From: Citrus sinensis
Taxonomy: Eukaryota; Streptophyta; Magnoliopsida; Sapindales; Rutaceae
Direction of reading: 5' to 3'
Assembly: GCF_022201045.2 (NCBI RefSeq)
Contig: NC_068559.1
Span: 8,055,501-8,119,500 of the forward strand
Length of the DNA: 64,000 bases
The notes below the pieces were generated by a model. That model made no database searches and was not told the DNA's origin. It saw only the letters and a list, made by a program, of their open reading frames with translations. The translations under genes and the position numbers were made by a program. Shown here one piece after another: positions 33,949 to 44,921 of the stretch. The first letter of the stretch is position 1, and every line of letters begins with the position of its first letter.

Positions 33949-34496
33949 GAATCCGGTTTGCCAGATATACTAACCGGCAAGCCGGTTCGTGGACAGATTT
34001 GAACAAAGCCGAAAACGGCTTTCCGAAAATTAAATCCGGAAATCCGGAAACGAACCCGAGAGTAGAAAGAAGCAATTCGGCTTGCCGGTTGTGGATAACC
34101 GGTAGGCCGGTTGTGAACCCGAGAACAGCCATCTTCAGCAAATTTAAAAGGCACGAATCCGGCTTGCCGGATTTCCTAACCGGTAAGCTGGTTAGCATGC
34201 AGAAAAGGAGAAAGCCGAAACCGACTTTCCGAAATTGAAATCCGGTAAACCGGATATGGACCGAGAGATGCAAGAGGCAATTCGGCTTGCCGGTTTCCTT
34301 AACCGGCTGGCCGATTTCGAGAGCCTCCAAAAACAATCGATTTTCCGGATGTCTTGAACCGGAAATCCGGTTTTGTTCCAGCAAAGCATGCACGTGAATT
34401 CGGTTTTCCGGTTTTTGATAACCGGTAGACCGGTTACTAGGCAGTAAGTATCCTTCCAAATTCGGTTTTCCGGATTGAAAATCTGGTTTTCCGGAA
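33949..34496 (-). repeat. array of nine CCGG-containing inverted-repeat units in C1
   Basis: Nine spaced units, each made of a CGGCTTGCCGG-like half and an AACCGGTAAGCCGG-like half about 6-10 bases apart, so each can fold. Units start near 33949, 34011, 34073, 34149, 34211, 34270, 34335, 34396 and 34460. Spacing is 59-76 bases. Related but not identical units occur in both LTRs (31502-31672, 40169-40342). It is far richer in CG and CCGG than the rest of the element. No stop codons fall in several frames, but I regard it as noncoding. Confidence 0.85.
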
Positions 34497-34776
34497 TTTG
34501 TCCCGAGAGAGATCAATAAAGAGAAAAGATTTTCCGGAAGAATAATAAGGGAATATTTGCTAGCTCTTGTACTTATATTACACACCATTTTATTTCCGGC
34601 TTTAAAAATTGATTAATTTTAAATCATTTCGAGATTTAAAACTTTTCAATAAGCCATTTAATGCATGCAATATAAAATCATAAAATCATAAAATTACAAG
34701 CATATCATGCTATCTAATCTATGAAGCATAAATCCATATGATAACAAGCAAATCAAGTCAAGTGGAAAAACATGAA

Positions 34777-36024
34777 TTAAGATTCAACATTCATCATTCC
34801 AAGCTCATGCCTTATCTTTATAAAATGCTCTTCACTAAGAGGTTTTGTAAAGATATCCGCAAGTTGATTTTCAGTGGAAACAAATTTAATCACGACATCT
34901 CCTTTTTGAACATGATCTCTAAGGAAATGATGTCTGATTTCTGTATGCTTATTCCTAGAATGTTGAATGGGATTCTTGGAAAGATTTATAGCACTAGTAT
35001 TGTCACATAAGATAGGAATTTGATCAAGTTTAATGCCATAGTCTCTAAGGGTTTGTTTCATCCATAAAATTTGCGCACAACAACTGCCTGCGGCAATATA
35101 TTCTGCCTCGGTGGTTGAAAGTGCAACCGAGTTTTGTTTCTTACTAAACCAAGAGACAAGAGAATGGCCTAGGAAGTGACAAGTTCCACTAGTACTTTTT
35201 CTATCAACCTTATACCCAGCAAAATCGGCATCCGAATAACAAGTTAAATCAATATGAGTTCCTCTAGGATACCAAAGGCCAAGATTAATAGTGCCAATTA
35301 AATATCGAAAAATACGTTTGACAGCAAGCATGTGAGACTCTTTAGGACAAGATTGAAATCTAGCACACAAGCAAACACTAAACATAATATCAGGCCTACT
35401 AGCAGTCAAGTAGAGTAAGGATCCGATCATACCTCGATATGTCTTGATATCAACTTCCTTACCTTTCTCATCTTTGTCCAGCTTGATGGTAGTACTCATA
35501 GGAGTGCTTTTTGCCGTTCCATTATCATAGCCAAATCTTTTGATTAGATCTTTCACGTACTTGGCTTGGTTTATGAAAATTCCTTCCTCGTTTTGTTTGA
35601 TTTGAAGACCAAGGAAGTACTTCAACTCTCCCATCATACTCATCTCAAACTCTTGGCTCATACATGATGAAAAATCTTTACACAACTCATTAGTAGAACC
35701 AAAAATAATATCATCAACATAAATTTGAACAATAAGTATGTCTTGGTTCTTATGTTTAACAAAAAGAGTTGTGTCCGCTTTTCCCATTGAAAATTCATTA
35801 TCCAACAAGAAATTTTTAAGCCTATCATACCAAGCTCTAGGTGCTTGTTTTAAACCATACAAAGCCTTGGATAACTTATATACATGATCTGGAAATTTTT
35901 CATTTTTGAAACCAGGAGGTTGTTTCACATAAACTTCCTCTATAATGTATCCATTTAAGAAAGCACTCTTGACATCCATTTGATACAAAATAAAATCCTT
36001 ATGACATGCATATGCTAACAACAT
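34777..36024 (-). CDS. C1 reverse transcriptase-RNase H
   Basis: An intact 415-residue segment of pol. The RT part has MDVKSAFLNGYI, ALYGLKQAPRAWY and the catalytic YVDDIIFG. RNase H follows with DADFAGYKVDRKSTSG, the TTEAEYIAAG block and LADIFTKPL before the stop. The first 60 or so RT residues lie upstream beyond a stop at 36076-36078 in the same frame (a GGA-to-TGA type change). The enzyme domains are therefore whole but the polyprotein is not. It would act in element particles to make cDNA. Confidence 0.85.
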   Translation of the reverse strand: MLLAYACHKDFILYQMDVKSAFLNGYIIEEVYVKQPPGFKNEKFPDHVYKLSKALYGLKQAPRAWYDRLKNFLLDNEFSMGKADTTLFVKHKNQDILIVQIYVDDIIFGSTNELCKDFSSCMSQEFEMSMMGELKYFLGLQIKQNEEGIFINQAKYVKDLIKRFGYDNGTAKSTPMSTTIKLDKDEKGKEVDIKTYRGMIGSLLYLTASRPDIMFSVCLCARFQSCPKESHMLAVKRIFRYLIGTINLGLWYPRGTHIDLTCYSDADFAGYKVDRKSTSGTCHFLGHSLVSWFSKKQNSVALSTTEAEYIAAGSCCAQILWMKQTLRDYGIKLDQIPILCDNTSAINLSKNPIQHSRNKHTEIRHHFLRDHVQKGDVVIKFVSTENQLADIFTKPLSEEHFIKIRHELGMMNVES

Positions 36025-36075
36025 CCTAATGGATTCTAGCCTTGCTACAGGTGCAAAAGTTTCATCAAAATCAAT

Positions 36076-37425
36076 TCATTCTTCTTGGTTGTAACCTTGA
36101 GCCACTAATCTAGCTTTATTTCTTATAACCACACCGGATTCATCCATTTTGTTTCTAAATACCCATTTAGTACCTATAATGGATTGATGTTCCGGATTAG
36201 GAACTAACTCCCACACATTATTTCTCTCAAATTGATTCAACTCCTCTTGCATTGCCATAATCCAAGATTCATCATTTTCCGCATCCGCAAGGGATTTTGG
36301 TTCAATTTGAGAAATAAATGCAGCATGCTCACATGTGTTTCTAAGAGATGATCTAGTGGTAACACATCGTGAGGGATCTCCTAAAATTACATCCTTAGGA
36401 TGAGAGGACACATACCTCCACTCCTTGGGGAGTGTTTGTGAAGTACCTTCATTTTGCTCTACATTTGTTTCTTCATGATGTTCCTCTTGAATTCCAGGTG
36501 GTGTGTCTTCTTGGTTGCCATTTGATGCTTCTTCTTGTTGTTCTTCTTCTGCATTATCATCAACAACAACTTTCTCCGTAGAGGAGGGGTTAGACTCATC
36601 AAATGTAACATGCATAGATTCCTCCACAACTAAAGTTCTTTTATTATAAACTCTATAAGCTTTGCTTGAATTTGAATAACCAAGAAAGATACCAACATCA
36701 GATTTTGGATCAAATTTACCAAGATTATCTTTTGTGTTTAAAACAAAACATTTGCATCCAAAAACTTTAAAATAACCAATGTTGGGTTTTCTATCTTTCC
36801 AAAGCTCATATGGAGTTTTATTAAGATTAGGTCTAATCAACACCCGGTTTAAAACATAACAAGCGGTGTTGACGGCTTCGGCCCAAAAATACTTAGGCAA
36901 AGAATTTTCATTCAACATGGTCCTTGCCATTTCTTGAATAGACCTATTCTTTCTCTCTACTACTCCATTTTGTTGTGGAGTCCTAGGTGATGAAAATTGA
37001 TGTTCAATGCCAAAGTCATTACAGAAATTTTCAAATGCATGATTTTCAAATTCTCCACCATGATCACTTCTAATACAAGTGATGGAGTAACCTTTTTCAT
37101 TTTGAACCTTTTTACAGAAAATTCGAAATGCATCAATGGCATCATCCTTATTAGCTAAGAACAATACCCATGTGTATCTCGAATAATCATCCACAATTAC
37201 AAATGCATAAAACTTGCCACTTAAACTAGCATATCTAGAAGGTCCAAATAAATCTATATGAAGCAATTGAAGTGGTTTTGAAGTGGAAACATGATTTTTG
37301 TTTTTGAAGGAAGTTTTGATTTGTTTTCCAAATTGGCATGCTTCACAAGTTCTATCCTTTTGAAAATTGAATTTTGGAAGACCTTTCACTAAATCATTTT
37401 TCACGATTTTTGAAATCAAATCCAT
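36076..37425 (-). CDS. C1 integrase and RT N-terminus
   Basis: An open 449-residue stretch. It covers the zinc-region Cys pair (CEACQFGK) and the DDE core: Asp in HIDLFGPSR, Asp in RSDHGGEF and Glu in NGVVERKNRS. An FLGYSNSSKAYRVYN domain, an acidic linker and the start of RT (WVFRNKMDESGVV) follow. All three catalytic residues are present. Stops at both ends, in the same frame as its neighbours, separate it from protease and RT. Confidence 0.85.
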   Translation of the reverse strand: MDLISKIVKNDLVKGLPKFNFQKDRTCEACQFGKQIKTSFKNKNHVSTSKPLQLLHIDLFGPSRYASLSGKFYAFVIVDDYSRYTWVLFLANKDDAIDAFRIFCKKVQNEKGYSITCIRSDHGGEFENHAFENFCNDFGIEHQFSSPRTPQQNGVVERKNRSIQEMARTMLNENSLPKYFWAEAVNTACYVLNRVLIRPNLNKTPYELWKDRKPNIGYFKVFGCKCFVLNTKDNLGKFDPKSDVGIFLGYSNSSKAYRVYNKRTLVVEESMHVTFDESNPSSTEKVVVDDNAEEEQQEEASNGNQEDTPPGIQEEHHEETNVEQNEGTSQTLPKEWRYVSSHPKDVILGDPSRCVTTRSSLRNTCEHAAFISQIEPKSLADAENDESWIMAMQEELNQFERNNVWELVPNPEHQSIIGTKWVFRNKMDESGVVIRNKARLVAQGYNQEE

Positions 37426-37449
37426 GCTTGCATGACCTAATCTTCTATG

Positions 37450-37929
37450 CTATAACCGACCCTCATCATGCAATGCGGAAAGACATTTCTCATTTGTTGA
37501 TGCACAATCTATATTAATGGTATAGACATTAACACATCTATTTCCTACAAACAAGACTTTCCCATCACATGCATTCTCAATAACACACTTTGATTCATCA
37601 AAGATAACTCTATATCCTTTATCACATAATTGACTAATACTAAGCAAATTGTGTTTCAAGTTTTCAACCAAACACACATTTTCAATGAGAGTAGAGGATA
37701 CATTACCGACATTTCCAATCCCAATGATTTTTCCTTTTGAATTATCTCCAAACGATACATCTCCACCATTTTCGATCTTGGTAAAGCTTGAAAACCAAGA
37801 ATAATTCCCTGTCATATGTCTTGAACAACCGCTGTCCAAGTACCACTTATTCTTCTTCTTCTTTGAGCCCTGAAAAAAAATCTCAAGTTTTAGGTACCCA
37901 AACCTTTTTGGGTCCTTGAGAGTTAGCAA
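37450..37929 (-). CDS. C1 aspartic protease and pre-integrase region
   Basis: Contains the active site WYLDSGCSRHMTG and the FGDNSKGKIIGIGN block, then the pre-integrase region LLSISQLCDKGYRVIFDE. The catalytic D-S-G is intact, unlike the Ale-type element at 8552-9181. A stop at 37450-37452 falls just before the HxRLGH zinc motif. It is offset by one frame from gag; the slip lies at a run of eight T (minus strand) near 37872. Confidence 0.85.
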   Translation of the reverse strand: MLTLKDPKRFGYLKLEIFFQGSKKKKNKWYLDSGCSRHMTGNYSWFSSFTKIENGGDVSFGDNSKGKIIGIGNVGNVSSTLIENVCLVENLKHNLLSISQLCDKGYRVIFDESKCVIENACDGKVLFVGNRCVNVYTINIDCASTNEKCLSALHDEGRL

Positions 37930-39532
37930 TGGTTCCCTTCGGAACCCAAACAGATTTCATACCATAATATGCATTTCTCTTCATTGCACATCTATTTTTC
38001 ATATGGCCATCTTGATTGCAATAATGACATACAATTTTATTGTTAATAGATGTATTCTTCACAAAATAACTCTTGTAAAATTTTTGTTTCAAATTCGGTT
38101 TATAACCTATGCCACTTTTGTCAAATATACATTTTTGTGAGTTTAGCAAATTGTCCAACATCTTTTGCCCATTTGTGAATTTTAGCACAATTTCATTTAG
38201 TTCATTACTCTTCTTTCTAAGCATTTCATTCTCATTTTTCAAGTCATTCATGTGTGACTCTAAGTGCTCATGTGAAGTGCTAGAGTTCTCAAATAATGCA
38301 ATACTATCATGTAATGTTTTGTTTTCTAATTCTAGGCATGTAATCTTTGCACTAAATGAATCATTTTCATTCTTAAGCTCTATCATCTTCTTTTTAAGAC
38401 TTATATTTTTTTTACCAATCTTCATTAGCTCATCATGCAAATCATTAAAAGTATCATGCAATTCATCATATGTAGGAGGAACACTTACCTCATCAAGTTC
38501 ATCACATGATTCTTCCCCAAAGGCCATGAGAGCTAAGTTTGTCATTTCTTGTTGCTCATCATCGTCACTTGTTTCCTCATCACTATCATCCCATGTGGCC
38601 ACCATAGCCTTCTTCTTGAATTTGTTAAGAAGAGGACATTCCGGTCATATGTGTCCGGGCTTCTTGCATTCATAACAAGTGATTGGCTCCTTCTTCTCCT
38701 TCTTATTCTTGTAGTCTCTGAACTTTCTCTGCTCATTATTCTTCTTGTAAAATTTTCTGAATCTTCTAGCTAACATAGCCAGCTCCTCACCATCCATTTC
38801 GCTTTCCTCATCACTCTCACGTTTTGAAGCCTTGAGAGCAATGTTCTTCTTCTTTTCCTCATGCCCTTTTTCAGCTGCCAAATCTTCTTCATATGAAATA
38901 AGAGAGCCAATTAAATCATCAATAGGTAATACATTTAAATCATTGGCTTCCTCAATGGCAGTCCTTTTTGGTCTCCATTCCTTAGGTAGAGACCTAATGA
39001 TTTTCTTGACCTTTTCGCTATTTGAAAAAGTCTTTCCTAAGGCTCCTAGAGTGTTCACTATATCCGTGAATCTAGTATACATAGAGTACACATTTTCATT
39101 TTGTTCCATTTGGAACAATTCATATTGTCGAGTGTACCTATTTATTTTAGATTCTTTCACTTGGTTCGTGCCTTCATAGACAACCTCAAGTTTGTGCCAA
39201 ATCTCATTAGCACTTTCGCAACTAGACACTCTATGAAACTCTTTCTTATCTAGTGCACAAAACAAGGCATTCATGGCCTTGGAATTTAGAGAAGTTTTTC
39301 TCTTTTCGAATTCATTCCAATCCCGTGAAGGTTTTGAAATATCTTCTCCGACTTCATTTTTAGTCAAGGGCATGAAAGGACCATCATTAACGATTTCCCA
39401 AATCTCATAATCTAAGGCTTGCAAGTAAATTCTCATCCTAGTTTTCCAATATGGGTAATCGTTTCCATCAAAGTAAGGTGGTCTAGTGGTGGACTGCCCT
39501 TCCCTAAATGTAGAATCATTTTGAGTTGCCAT
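37883..39532 (-). pseudogene. C1 gag with one stop in the zinc knuckle
   Basis: Starts with ATG at 39532, 44 bases inside the primer binding site. The N-terminal capsid part has PPYFDGNDYPYWKTRM and ANEIWHKLEVVYEGT, followed by a Lys/Glu-rich linker and the knuckle CYECKKPGHI-stop-PEC. The stop (38645-38647) is a TGA where an Arg CGA is expected. The frame is otherwise continuous to 37883, through coiled-coil-like and second zinc-knuckle (CHYCNQDGHMKNRC) segments. A single transition has broken it, so it decayed recently. Confidence 0.85.
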
Positions 39533-39575
39533 TGATCTTTAACTCTAGATGGTTAAATCTAAATAAGAGCACCTT

Positions 39576-39587
39576 GCTCTGATACCA
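39576..39587 (-). other. primer binding site of C1
   Basis: Minus-strand TGGTATCAGAGC, two bases after the LTR end. Confidence 0.95.
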
Positions 39588-39589
39588 AA

Positions 39590-40667
39590 TGAAATACAAG
39601 TGTGCAACCCAAGAGGGGGGGGGTGAATTGGATTTTTAAAATCTATCCTAACAAATCCACACAACAAGCAATCTAATGTCTTAACAATAATTGAAAACAA
39701 TAAGTTCAATAATAGCACAATAATTAAATAGTAAGGAAGAAGAGAAACAAACACACGAATTTTTACGTGGTTCGGCAATCCCCGCCTACGTCCACGCCTC
39801 CAACCGATCTAAGCTCGAAGATTTTACTATCCAAGCCTTTCCAAGGCTTCAACAATTACAATTGACTTCGAGGTGTCAATAAACCTTTACAACACAGAGA
39901 TTATCTCCCAATCTCTTCACTCAAGTGTCTCACACACTCAAATTCTTACAAATGAGATGAACAAATGATGGTTACAATGAAACTCACTCAATGAGTAGAT
40001 ATACAATGATGAAGAACAAGAAAAGATTCAATGTTTGTATTTCGCAAGTTTGAACACTCAAGATATCACGTGTGCTTTTTGTTCTTGCTTGTTGGAGAGC
40101 TTCAAAATGAGTTGGATTTGAGTTCTTATAGCCTGAGCTCGAAAACTAGCCGTTACGCACATTCTGGGCTATCCGATTTTCCGTTTTATGGAATCCGGTA
40201 AGCCGGATTTATGTTACCGTTAAGGCAAAATTTTGAATTTTGCCTAACCGGCTTGCCGGATTCAGAATCCGGTAAGCTGTTTTCGTTCTGGGTGCTTGCT
40301 GCCCGAATTTGGTTTACTGTTTATCAGTATCCGGTAAGCCGCTTGCTACAGTAACCTGCTACAGTGAAATCTTTTTCATATTTCAGTTTGACCCCAAAAC
40401 TTTATAAAAACTGTAGTATGGCCCAAAACGTTATGAAACTTTGCAAATAGGTCTAATTTCAGAATTTTTAAGTAATTCTTTGTTAATCCCAAAACTTTAT
40501 GAAATTATGACTTTGCCAAACTTTGTGAAATTATATAATGACCCCAAAAACATTTAAATAATTTCAAATAAGTCCAAATCCGAAACTTTAAAAACATTAT
40601 CAAAGCTTTTAAAATACATGTGGTTTGTTATCATCAAAATCAATATTTATAGCCATATAGGCTAACA
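39590..40667 (-). repeat. 5' LTR of C1
   Basis: 1078 bp, TG to CA, next to the primer binding site. It includes the inverted CCGG-type cluster at 40169-40342. Followed by the target duplication TCTAT. Confidence 0.95.
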
Positions 40668-41382
40668 TCTATGTGTTTACAAATGAAAGCCTCAAGTGTG
40701 ATTTGGTGAAAGAAAAAACAAATTTATACTCAAGCTGGTTAGCATACGCAAAAACAAGCTCAATAACGATTGTCAAATCACTTCAAACTGAATTTTATAG
40801 TCTTTTAATAGTTGGAGAAGAAAACTAGTTGTTGTAGACTTTCTAGAGGTTATCAGGTTGCCGTTAACATTAAATCAGATCGCCATTTTGAATTTGTGCA
40901 AGTTATTGTTATACAACAATTTAAATAATCGAATCACCTTCAATTGATCAATGTTTGATTATGTCGGTTAGTCGTTTTTGTCCAAAACCTCTGCAAGGAG
41001 TTATCGGCTAATTGTTTCCAATAGACAGTTCACCATTTTTAAACAAATTCTTTTTTGAAATTTATCATTTAGTCATTTCCAACAAACGGTTAACTATTTC
41101 TATCCAGAATCAAACATGTTAACCATATAAAATTGGTTTGCTATTTCAATGTTAGTAGTTATCCATTTTTATCCAGAATCTCAAACCTATTCCAAGTTAT
41201 TAATTGGCTTAACAAATTTCTCCAATTTGAAAGATCCAACATTCTTAACCTATAATAATAATTTGTTTAGAAACTTTATTCTATGAAAAACCATTTTGTT
41301 AAGAAAAAATTTACCATTTAATCTTTTAACCACATGGTTTGTTATCATCAAAATCAAAATTATAAGAACATTTACGTTAATA
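40668..41382 (-). repeat. C3 5' LTR, part 2
   Basis: Resumes the C3 LTR after the C1 insertion, beginning with the duplicated TCTAT. The right end has GGTTTGTTATCATCAAAATC as in other C-type LTRs. Inverted GGTT/AACC-style motifs (CGGTTAGTCG, ATCGGCTAATTG, CGGTTAAC) occupy 40850-41190, where C1 has its CCGG cluster. Confidence 0.75.
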
Positions 41383-41389
41383 GTTATCA

Positions 41390-42731
41390 GCCTTTAGTGT
41401 TATCTAGAGAAGAATTTGTACTGTAATCCTATTATTAATTATAGTGGAAGGTTACATTGGACTACAGTCCCGTCGTTTTTTTTCCGTTTTTGATTTTCCA
41501 CGTAAACATCTGTGTCTCTTGTGGTTGATTTGTTACTTTAGCTTACGTTGGTTTATTTTCTATCTATTTATTTATGGTACACATCTCATTTCATTCACAC
41601 AAAGAGCGAATGAGTATGCTACAGAAGAATTGAAACAAATCTAGAACAGTACAATTGTTGTAGCAATCATTACTGTAGCAATCTTAGAACAACGACAGAG
41701 AAAATTCCATGCGAGATACCCAGAAAATTACGAACTGTAGTTTCCTAATCTGGATGATGCGCGCCCTACACTTTCGTTTACCCTACGCAAAGGAAAAGGG
41801 AGAGTCGTCACCCAAGGAGAAAAACTACAAATAAACAAAAGAAAAACATGATTTAAGAGAGAAATCGAGGGCTGCACAAGAGGAGAATTTACAGAAATCA
41901 ATCGGGAACTTAGTCCTTCATATTCTTCTCTTGTTTTTTTGTTTACTTTGTATGCACAAGGATGTGTTTAATGGCTGAAACTTTGTTCTTTATTTTTCTT
42001 TTGTAAACCATGAACTGAATTTATTTGTGGTTGAGTGATAAACAATCTTGATGGTTTACTAACTGAACTTATATGTTGTTGCATGTTTGCTATAGCATTT
42101 TGCTTTGATATAATTTAATGATACTAGCTAAGAAAGAGCCGCAAAAGAGCCTCTCTCAGTAGAACATATCATAACGATACTTGGTTTTAGATTGGGTTTC
42201 CTGGATTGAGTTCAACTTAATTCCCAAAAGGGCCATGCTCAATCTAAAATTAGTGATGAACTAGATATAAGGATCCACCTTGTAGGGTAATTAGAACTTA
42301 AGCGAGTAATGTTATATCTTATGTTGGCATAACAACTGATCATTGTTAGGTTGCATATAGATATAAGATATCCAATATACGACAGCTGAGGATATGTAAG
42401 GATTCTGCCCAGTGTTAGAGCAGATGCTGCAGCAACCGAGCCAAACATTAGAAATATAGTAAAAAAAATAATTAAGTGAGCTTAATCACTCAACTACCCA
42501 TTTCTTATTGATTGCATCTTCGTGTTTGATTTAAGATTTCCTTTATTACATTTTTAATTTAGTTTATTTAATTATTTTATTTTAATTTAATCTAAATTGC
42601 ACTGTCAGAATTGCTGTAGCAAATCCGATAACATCAATCCCTGTGGAGACGATCTTGGATACTCATCATTATATTATTTGTTGTGTACACTTGGACATTG
42701 ACACTAATAGCATTTGAATTTATACCTAATA
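41390..42731 (+). mobile_element. decayed Athila-type LTR, probably solo
   Basis: Aligns with the reverse complement of the G2 LTR (48783-50239). Shared landmarks are GAACTGTAGTTTCCTAATC, AAGAGCCGCAAAAGAG, GGGTTTCCTGGATTGAGTT, CCACCTTGTAGGG and GGAGACGATCTTGGATACTC. No primer binding site or gag follows, only copia RNase H sequence. The left boundary next to C3 is approximate and no target duplication was found. Confidence 0.65.
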
Positions 42732-43350
42732 ATGAGCAGGAATAAGAAGATCTGCCAAGAGATTTTGCAACCACTCAGTCTCAGAACAAGTTTTTCTAAA
42801 GTAATTAGCTTAGACCCCATGGTAGAACGAGCTATACCTATCTGTTTAGATGATTTCCAAGATACGGTACCTCTTTCAAGGGTGAAAACATAACCACTAG
42901 TGGATTTGATCTCATTTGATTCAAAGATCTAATTTGCATCACTATACCTTCAAGTACTGATAGAGATCTACCATATTTAAGCCTATAATCAATGGTGCTT
43001 CTCAAATACCTTGCTACTACAGTCCAGTAATCCTAGTTTGGATTCTGGGTATACTACTCAATCTACCTCCAGCATATGCGATATCAAGTCTTGTGCTATT
43101 CATCAAATACATTAGGCTACCAGGTAATTGGGCATATCTCACTTAATCACTATAATGTTCATCGTCTTCAGATAAGTAGTACCATCATATGGACTGAAAA
43201 CTATCTTGTAGTTATAATATCCAAATCACTGCAATATCATTTTAATTTTGTGAGACTATGAGACCATCACTAGTTTTTGTGATTTTGATGCCCAAAATAG
43301 CAGTTGCCTCTCTGATGTCTTTAATAACGAAGTTAGAGACAAGCATTATC
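42732..43350 (-). pseudogene. C4 RNase H remnant
   Basis: Minus-strand reading gives NEIKSTSGYVFTL and VSWKSSKQIGIARSTM, the conserved copia RNase H blocks (42800-42930). Further upstream sequence fits the RT-RNase H linker. Several stops. Confidence 0.7.
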
Positions 43351-43806
43351 ATACACTACTAGAAAAATAACCTTTACTGACACTTGTCTTGTGATACTTT
43401 ATTAAAAAGTATTAGTAATTACGTGCATTTCGGACATTTTTCGTGTTTAACAAATAAATATCACAAATTTGTGATACTATAGTGTCTGTAAATTAAATAT
43501 CAGAGATCTGTGACAATAAGGTGTTAGTAATTAGAAAAATAAAATTTTAATTTTGCGTCCATTAGGAATCGAACTAAAGACCTCTAAACTTTAACTTTTT
43601 AATTTTAAACATTAACCACTGGGCCATGAGTTGGATTTTGATTTTTAGCTTAATAAGTAAATAATATTAAAAATTAAATTAAATTACCTAGATACTATGT
43701 CGTTTTAATGGAAGGTGTACATGAAAACCTAAAATTTAAAATTTTTAAGAAGTGAAAAAACATTCTCCACGGCCACTTCTTGCTATGAACTGAAGCTCTC
43801 TTCCTT

Positions 43807-43810
<4 letters not shown>

Positions 43811-43840
<30 letters not shown>
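43811..43840 (+). repeat. (CT)15 microsatellite
   Basis: Alternating CT for 30 bases. Such tracts are common in plant 5' untranslated regions. It lies about 170 bases before the captured poly(A) polymerase ATG and may be part of its captured leader. Confidence 0.9.
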
Positions 43841-43843
<3 letters not shown>

Positions 43844-44011
43844 ACAATGATCTACCTCAGCCGTCGCCGTCAACCTTCAAATCGCCATCCTTGACCTAAA
43901 ATACCCTTGAACTAGAAAGTGTTGTGAAGAATTTGAGCAAAGCTAGGGTTTTTTCGAAAGTTCGAATCCAAAAATTAGGGCTTTTTTGTAGGGGGTATTT
44001 CATTGTTTTTA

Positions 44012-44130
44012 ATGTTGAGTTCGAAGAGAATGATTTTGCCGCCGTTACCGCCTAAGCAGTATGGAGTGACGAAGCCAATATCAATTGCAGGATCGATGGA
44101 GGGTGATATGCAAAGAACCCATGAGAAAAG
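44012..44130 (+). pseudogene. poly(A) polymerase-like first coding exon
   Basis: From ATG 44012 the reading contains PPLPPKQYGVTKPISIAG and ends in a GT splice donor at 44131. This resembles the N-terminus of plant nuclear poly(A) polymerases, where KQYGVTKPIS is followed by an AGPTEAD segment. Here that part reads AGSMEGD, a divergent form. Nothing of the catalytic nucleotidyltransferase domain follows. It is a single captured exon with upstream leader, placed in front of PMT exons inside the CACTA element. Confidence 0.65.
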
Positions 44131-44921
44131 GTTTTGTTTTATCTTTATTTATAATTATTTTTTTATTTCTGTATAGAAAACCCTGAGGGTTGAAGTTTTG
44201 TGGTTGGAGCTGGGTTTTATGACAGCAAAGAAGAAGCAGCAAAGGGAGAAGAGGTTCTGTTTCGAATTAGACAGGCAAGAGTTTTTTTTAAAAAAAATTA
44301 ATTATTGGTGATTTTGAAACCTGGGATGACCTTGTTGTAATATTTTTGTTATCAGTTGGTTCATTCTTCATTTTTTAATTGGGTTACGAATTGAGTTTGT
44401 TTGAATTGTATTGGTGATCTTAGAGGTTTTATTTTATTAGAGAATTTAGTGATGAACCAGAAATAACTTCATCGTCTGGCAAATTCGTCTTTTGCTTTAT
44501 TATTGTGCTCATTCGTCAGGCAAATTCGTGTTCTTTAACTCCCATTTGATTTTTTTTTTTGGTTAGTCAAATTGATATTTACTCATTCATTTAAGTTCAC
44601 ACATTAATTCTCAACCGTCTTAGTTGGTTAATTGGATCCTATTAATAGTCTCAGGATAATTATAAGTGACTGGGTTGTGACATTGAGTTGTGACTCAAAT
44701 ATTGTACTGTCCGCTTCATTCTGCTTTATGATGCTTACTTTAATATCTTAGACAATGGAGGAATCGAAACTGGAGCATGGAATGTATTTATTTCCATAGT
44801 TGGGATCTTGGAGATGTTTCTTTACGTGTTTGTTCATTGAGCTAAAAATTTAATCTCACTTAGCTGTGACTAAATTTTTTTTTACTATTATCAATGCAGG
44901 TAATTAATTGTTTCTGACAAA

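Larger units (their letters stand above)
30923..40667 (-). mobile_element. near-intact SIRE-type copia 'C1' with accessory ORF
   Basis: A 9745-bp element with two 1078-bp LTRs and the 5-bp target duplication TCTAT (30918-30922, 40668-40672). The tRNA-Met primer binding site is at 39576-39587 and the polypurine tract at 32001-32014. On the minus strand the order is gag, protease, integrase, RT-RNase H, a repeat array, an accessory ORF and PPT. All domains are complete. Damage is limited to a stop in the gag zinc knuckle, one frame slip between gag and protease, and stops before integrase and RT. The LTRs are very similar by eye (roughly 2 percent different). It is the youngest large insertion in this cluster because it sits in a C3 LTR. 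Confidence 0.95.
22547..41382 (-). mobile_element. older SIRE-type copia 'C3', interrupted by two later elements
   Basis: Minus-strand copia in three separated blocks: RT 22547-23181, then (after the LOG-carrying element) RT start to gag 27124-30499. Its 5' LTR lies at 30514-30922 and continues at 40668-41382 after the C1 insertion. A decayed primer binding site (minus-strand TGGTATCTTAGC) lies at 30500-30511. The RT C-terminus, RNase H, accessory ORF and 3' LTR are missing at the left, where C2 abuts. Reading across each insertion restores continuity with C1 sequence. Confidence 0.85.

Noticed and set aside
33815..34588. A 257-codon open frame across the CCGG array of C1
   Set aside because: The lack of stops follows from the CG-rich repeat, since other frames on both strands are open too. 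The protein would be an irregular repeat with no domain.
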